Positions 6,755-7,334 of a stretch of DNA of 7,334 nt are shown piece by piece. Position 1 is the first letter of the stretch; each line of letters starts with the position of its first letter. Position numbers and translations under genes: made by a program. The DNA is from Bacillota bacterium (GTDB taxonomy: Bacteria; Bacillota_E; Sulfobacillia; Sulfobacillales; Sulfobacillaceae). The DNA is taken from NCBI GenBank assembly GCA_021820645.1, contig JAKADJ010000106.1, positions 1-7,334 of the forward strand. Direction: 5' to 3'. The notes beneath the pieces are model-generated. The model saw only the letters and a list, made by a program, of their open reading frames with translations, did no database searches and was not told where the DNA came from.

Positions 6755-7334
6755 TCACCGATCGTCGTTGAGCAAAGAATCTAAAACCAAAGGAAACATG
6801 CCGCCTTTCTGATAGAGGATCCATTCGCCAGGCGTGTCCAGACGAATTATCACAGGATGAACGCTTGTATCGCCCGTTGGCTTAGTCACCATCACATCGA
6901 CCGTGCCGTGCCGAGCGCCGTCCGCCCCCGACACGCCCGGCCATGAGATTGTCTCGTCTCCCTGGATTCCCCATGTCTCCCAAGAGTCGCCAGGCAGAAA
7001 CTCTAGCGGCAAAATGCCCATGCCGATAAGGTTGCTACGGTGTATTCGCTCAAATGACCGCGCCAAAACGGCCGTTACACCAAGCAACACCGTACCCTTC
7101 GCCGCCCAGTCCCGAGAACTGCCCGATCCGTACCGCTCGCCGGCCATGATGATCAAAGGCACTCCCGCCTCCCGATAGCTCATCGCGGCATCGTAAATCG
7201 TCATCTCGACTCCCGACGGTTGATGTATCGTAAACCCCCCGGACTTGTCCACCATCCCATTACGCAAGCGTGGATTGGCAAACGTCCCACGTACCATCAC
7301 CTCATGATTGCCGCGCCGCGACCCGTAAGAATTA
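6755..7334 (-). CDS. acnA: Aconitate hydratase A, C-terminal (swivel) part, cut by window end
   Basis: Aconitase interconverts citrate and isocitrate in the TCA cycle with a 4Fe-4S cluster. Only the last 192 residues are visible; the frame is open to the window edge, so the cluster-binding N-terminal domains lie outside. The reading NSYGSRRGNHEVMVRGTFAN starts upstream of the first internal GTG (7300), showing that the GTG is not the gene start. Motifs of the bacterial AcnA swivel domain follow: YDAAMSY, GERYGSGSSRDWAAKG (the SSR carries active-site Ser and Arg), LARSFERIHRSNLIGMGILP and, near the end, RLDTPGEW and YQKGGMFPLVL. It ends with TGA, 36 bp before the longest possible start of the flavoprotein gene and 132 bp before the start I prefer. 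There is no hairpin or T tract between them, so read-through is likely. It could also be a methylisocitrate-active AcnA/AcnD relative; the visible part cannot decide. Confidence 0.93.
   Translation of the reverse strand, partial: NSYGSRRGNHEVMVRGTFANPRLRNGMVDKSGGFTIHQPSGVEMTIYDAAMSYREAGVPLIIMAGERYGSGSSRDWAAKGTVLLGVTAVLARSFERIHRSNLIGMGILPLEFLPGDSWETWGIQGDETISWPGVSGADGARHGTVDVMVTKPTGDTSVHPVIIRLDTPGEWILYQKGGMFPLVLDSLLNDDR

Noticed and set aside
6531..6824. Minus-strand frame bridging the acnA end and the start of the flavoprotein gene.
   Set aside because: It overlaps two well-supported genes in another frame and shows only low-complexity Gly/Arg/Lys content, so it is a shadow.

Overview
The window reads as a chromosomal stretch of an aerobic or facultatively respiring bacterium. 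SufB and LipA look Bacillota-like (SufB has the Bacillus-type end [11 protein letters not shown]), and the large membrane Fe-S reductase is of the FadF/EMO type found in Gram-positives and others. An acidophilic or soil Bacillota such as Sulfobacillus is my guess, but the taxon cannot be fixed from the window. No mobile element, CRISPR array, tRNA or rRNA was seen.

Left arm (1-1730, minus strand): sufB is followed after 31 bp by nuoB, which runs off the window start. The sufB frame is cut by one TAG codon (1446-1448) exactly where SufB proteins carry a conserved Trp. The two halves are otherwise in the same frame and full length together (468 codon positions). A 304-bp divergent intergenic region (1731-2034) then holds two copies of the palindrome TGTGA-N6-TCACG. 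Each lies about 41 bp upstream of the start predicted from a -10-like element, one facing sufB and the other facing the plus-strand gene.

Middle (2035-3987, plus strand): one 650-residue membrane protein with a cytochrome-b-like membrane part, two 4Fe-4S motifs and two CCG (heterodisulfide-reductase) domains. It is probably an ETF- or flavoprotein-linked menaquinone reductase. A 10-bp hairpin separates it from the convergent genes.

Right arm (4029-7334, minus strand; transcription order acnA, AIF-like flavoprotein reductase, small Cys/His protein, lipA): aconitase is cut by the window end. The genes run in the same direction with gaps of about 100-190 bp, so one operon is possible but not shown.

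Taken together, almost every gene makes, carries or uses Fe-S clusters: NuoB (cluster N2), SufB (cluster assembly scaffold), the FadF-like reductase, LipA (two 4Fe-4S clusters) and aconitase. A flavin NAD(P)H reductase that could feed electrons to ferredoxin-type partners sits among them. The main points for a second look are the interrupted sufB, the twin palindromes, the sufB-nuoB junction and the small Cys/His protein before lipA. The 188 bp at 5241-5428 hold nothing I can support beyond the ribosome binding site of the small gene.
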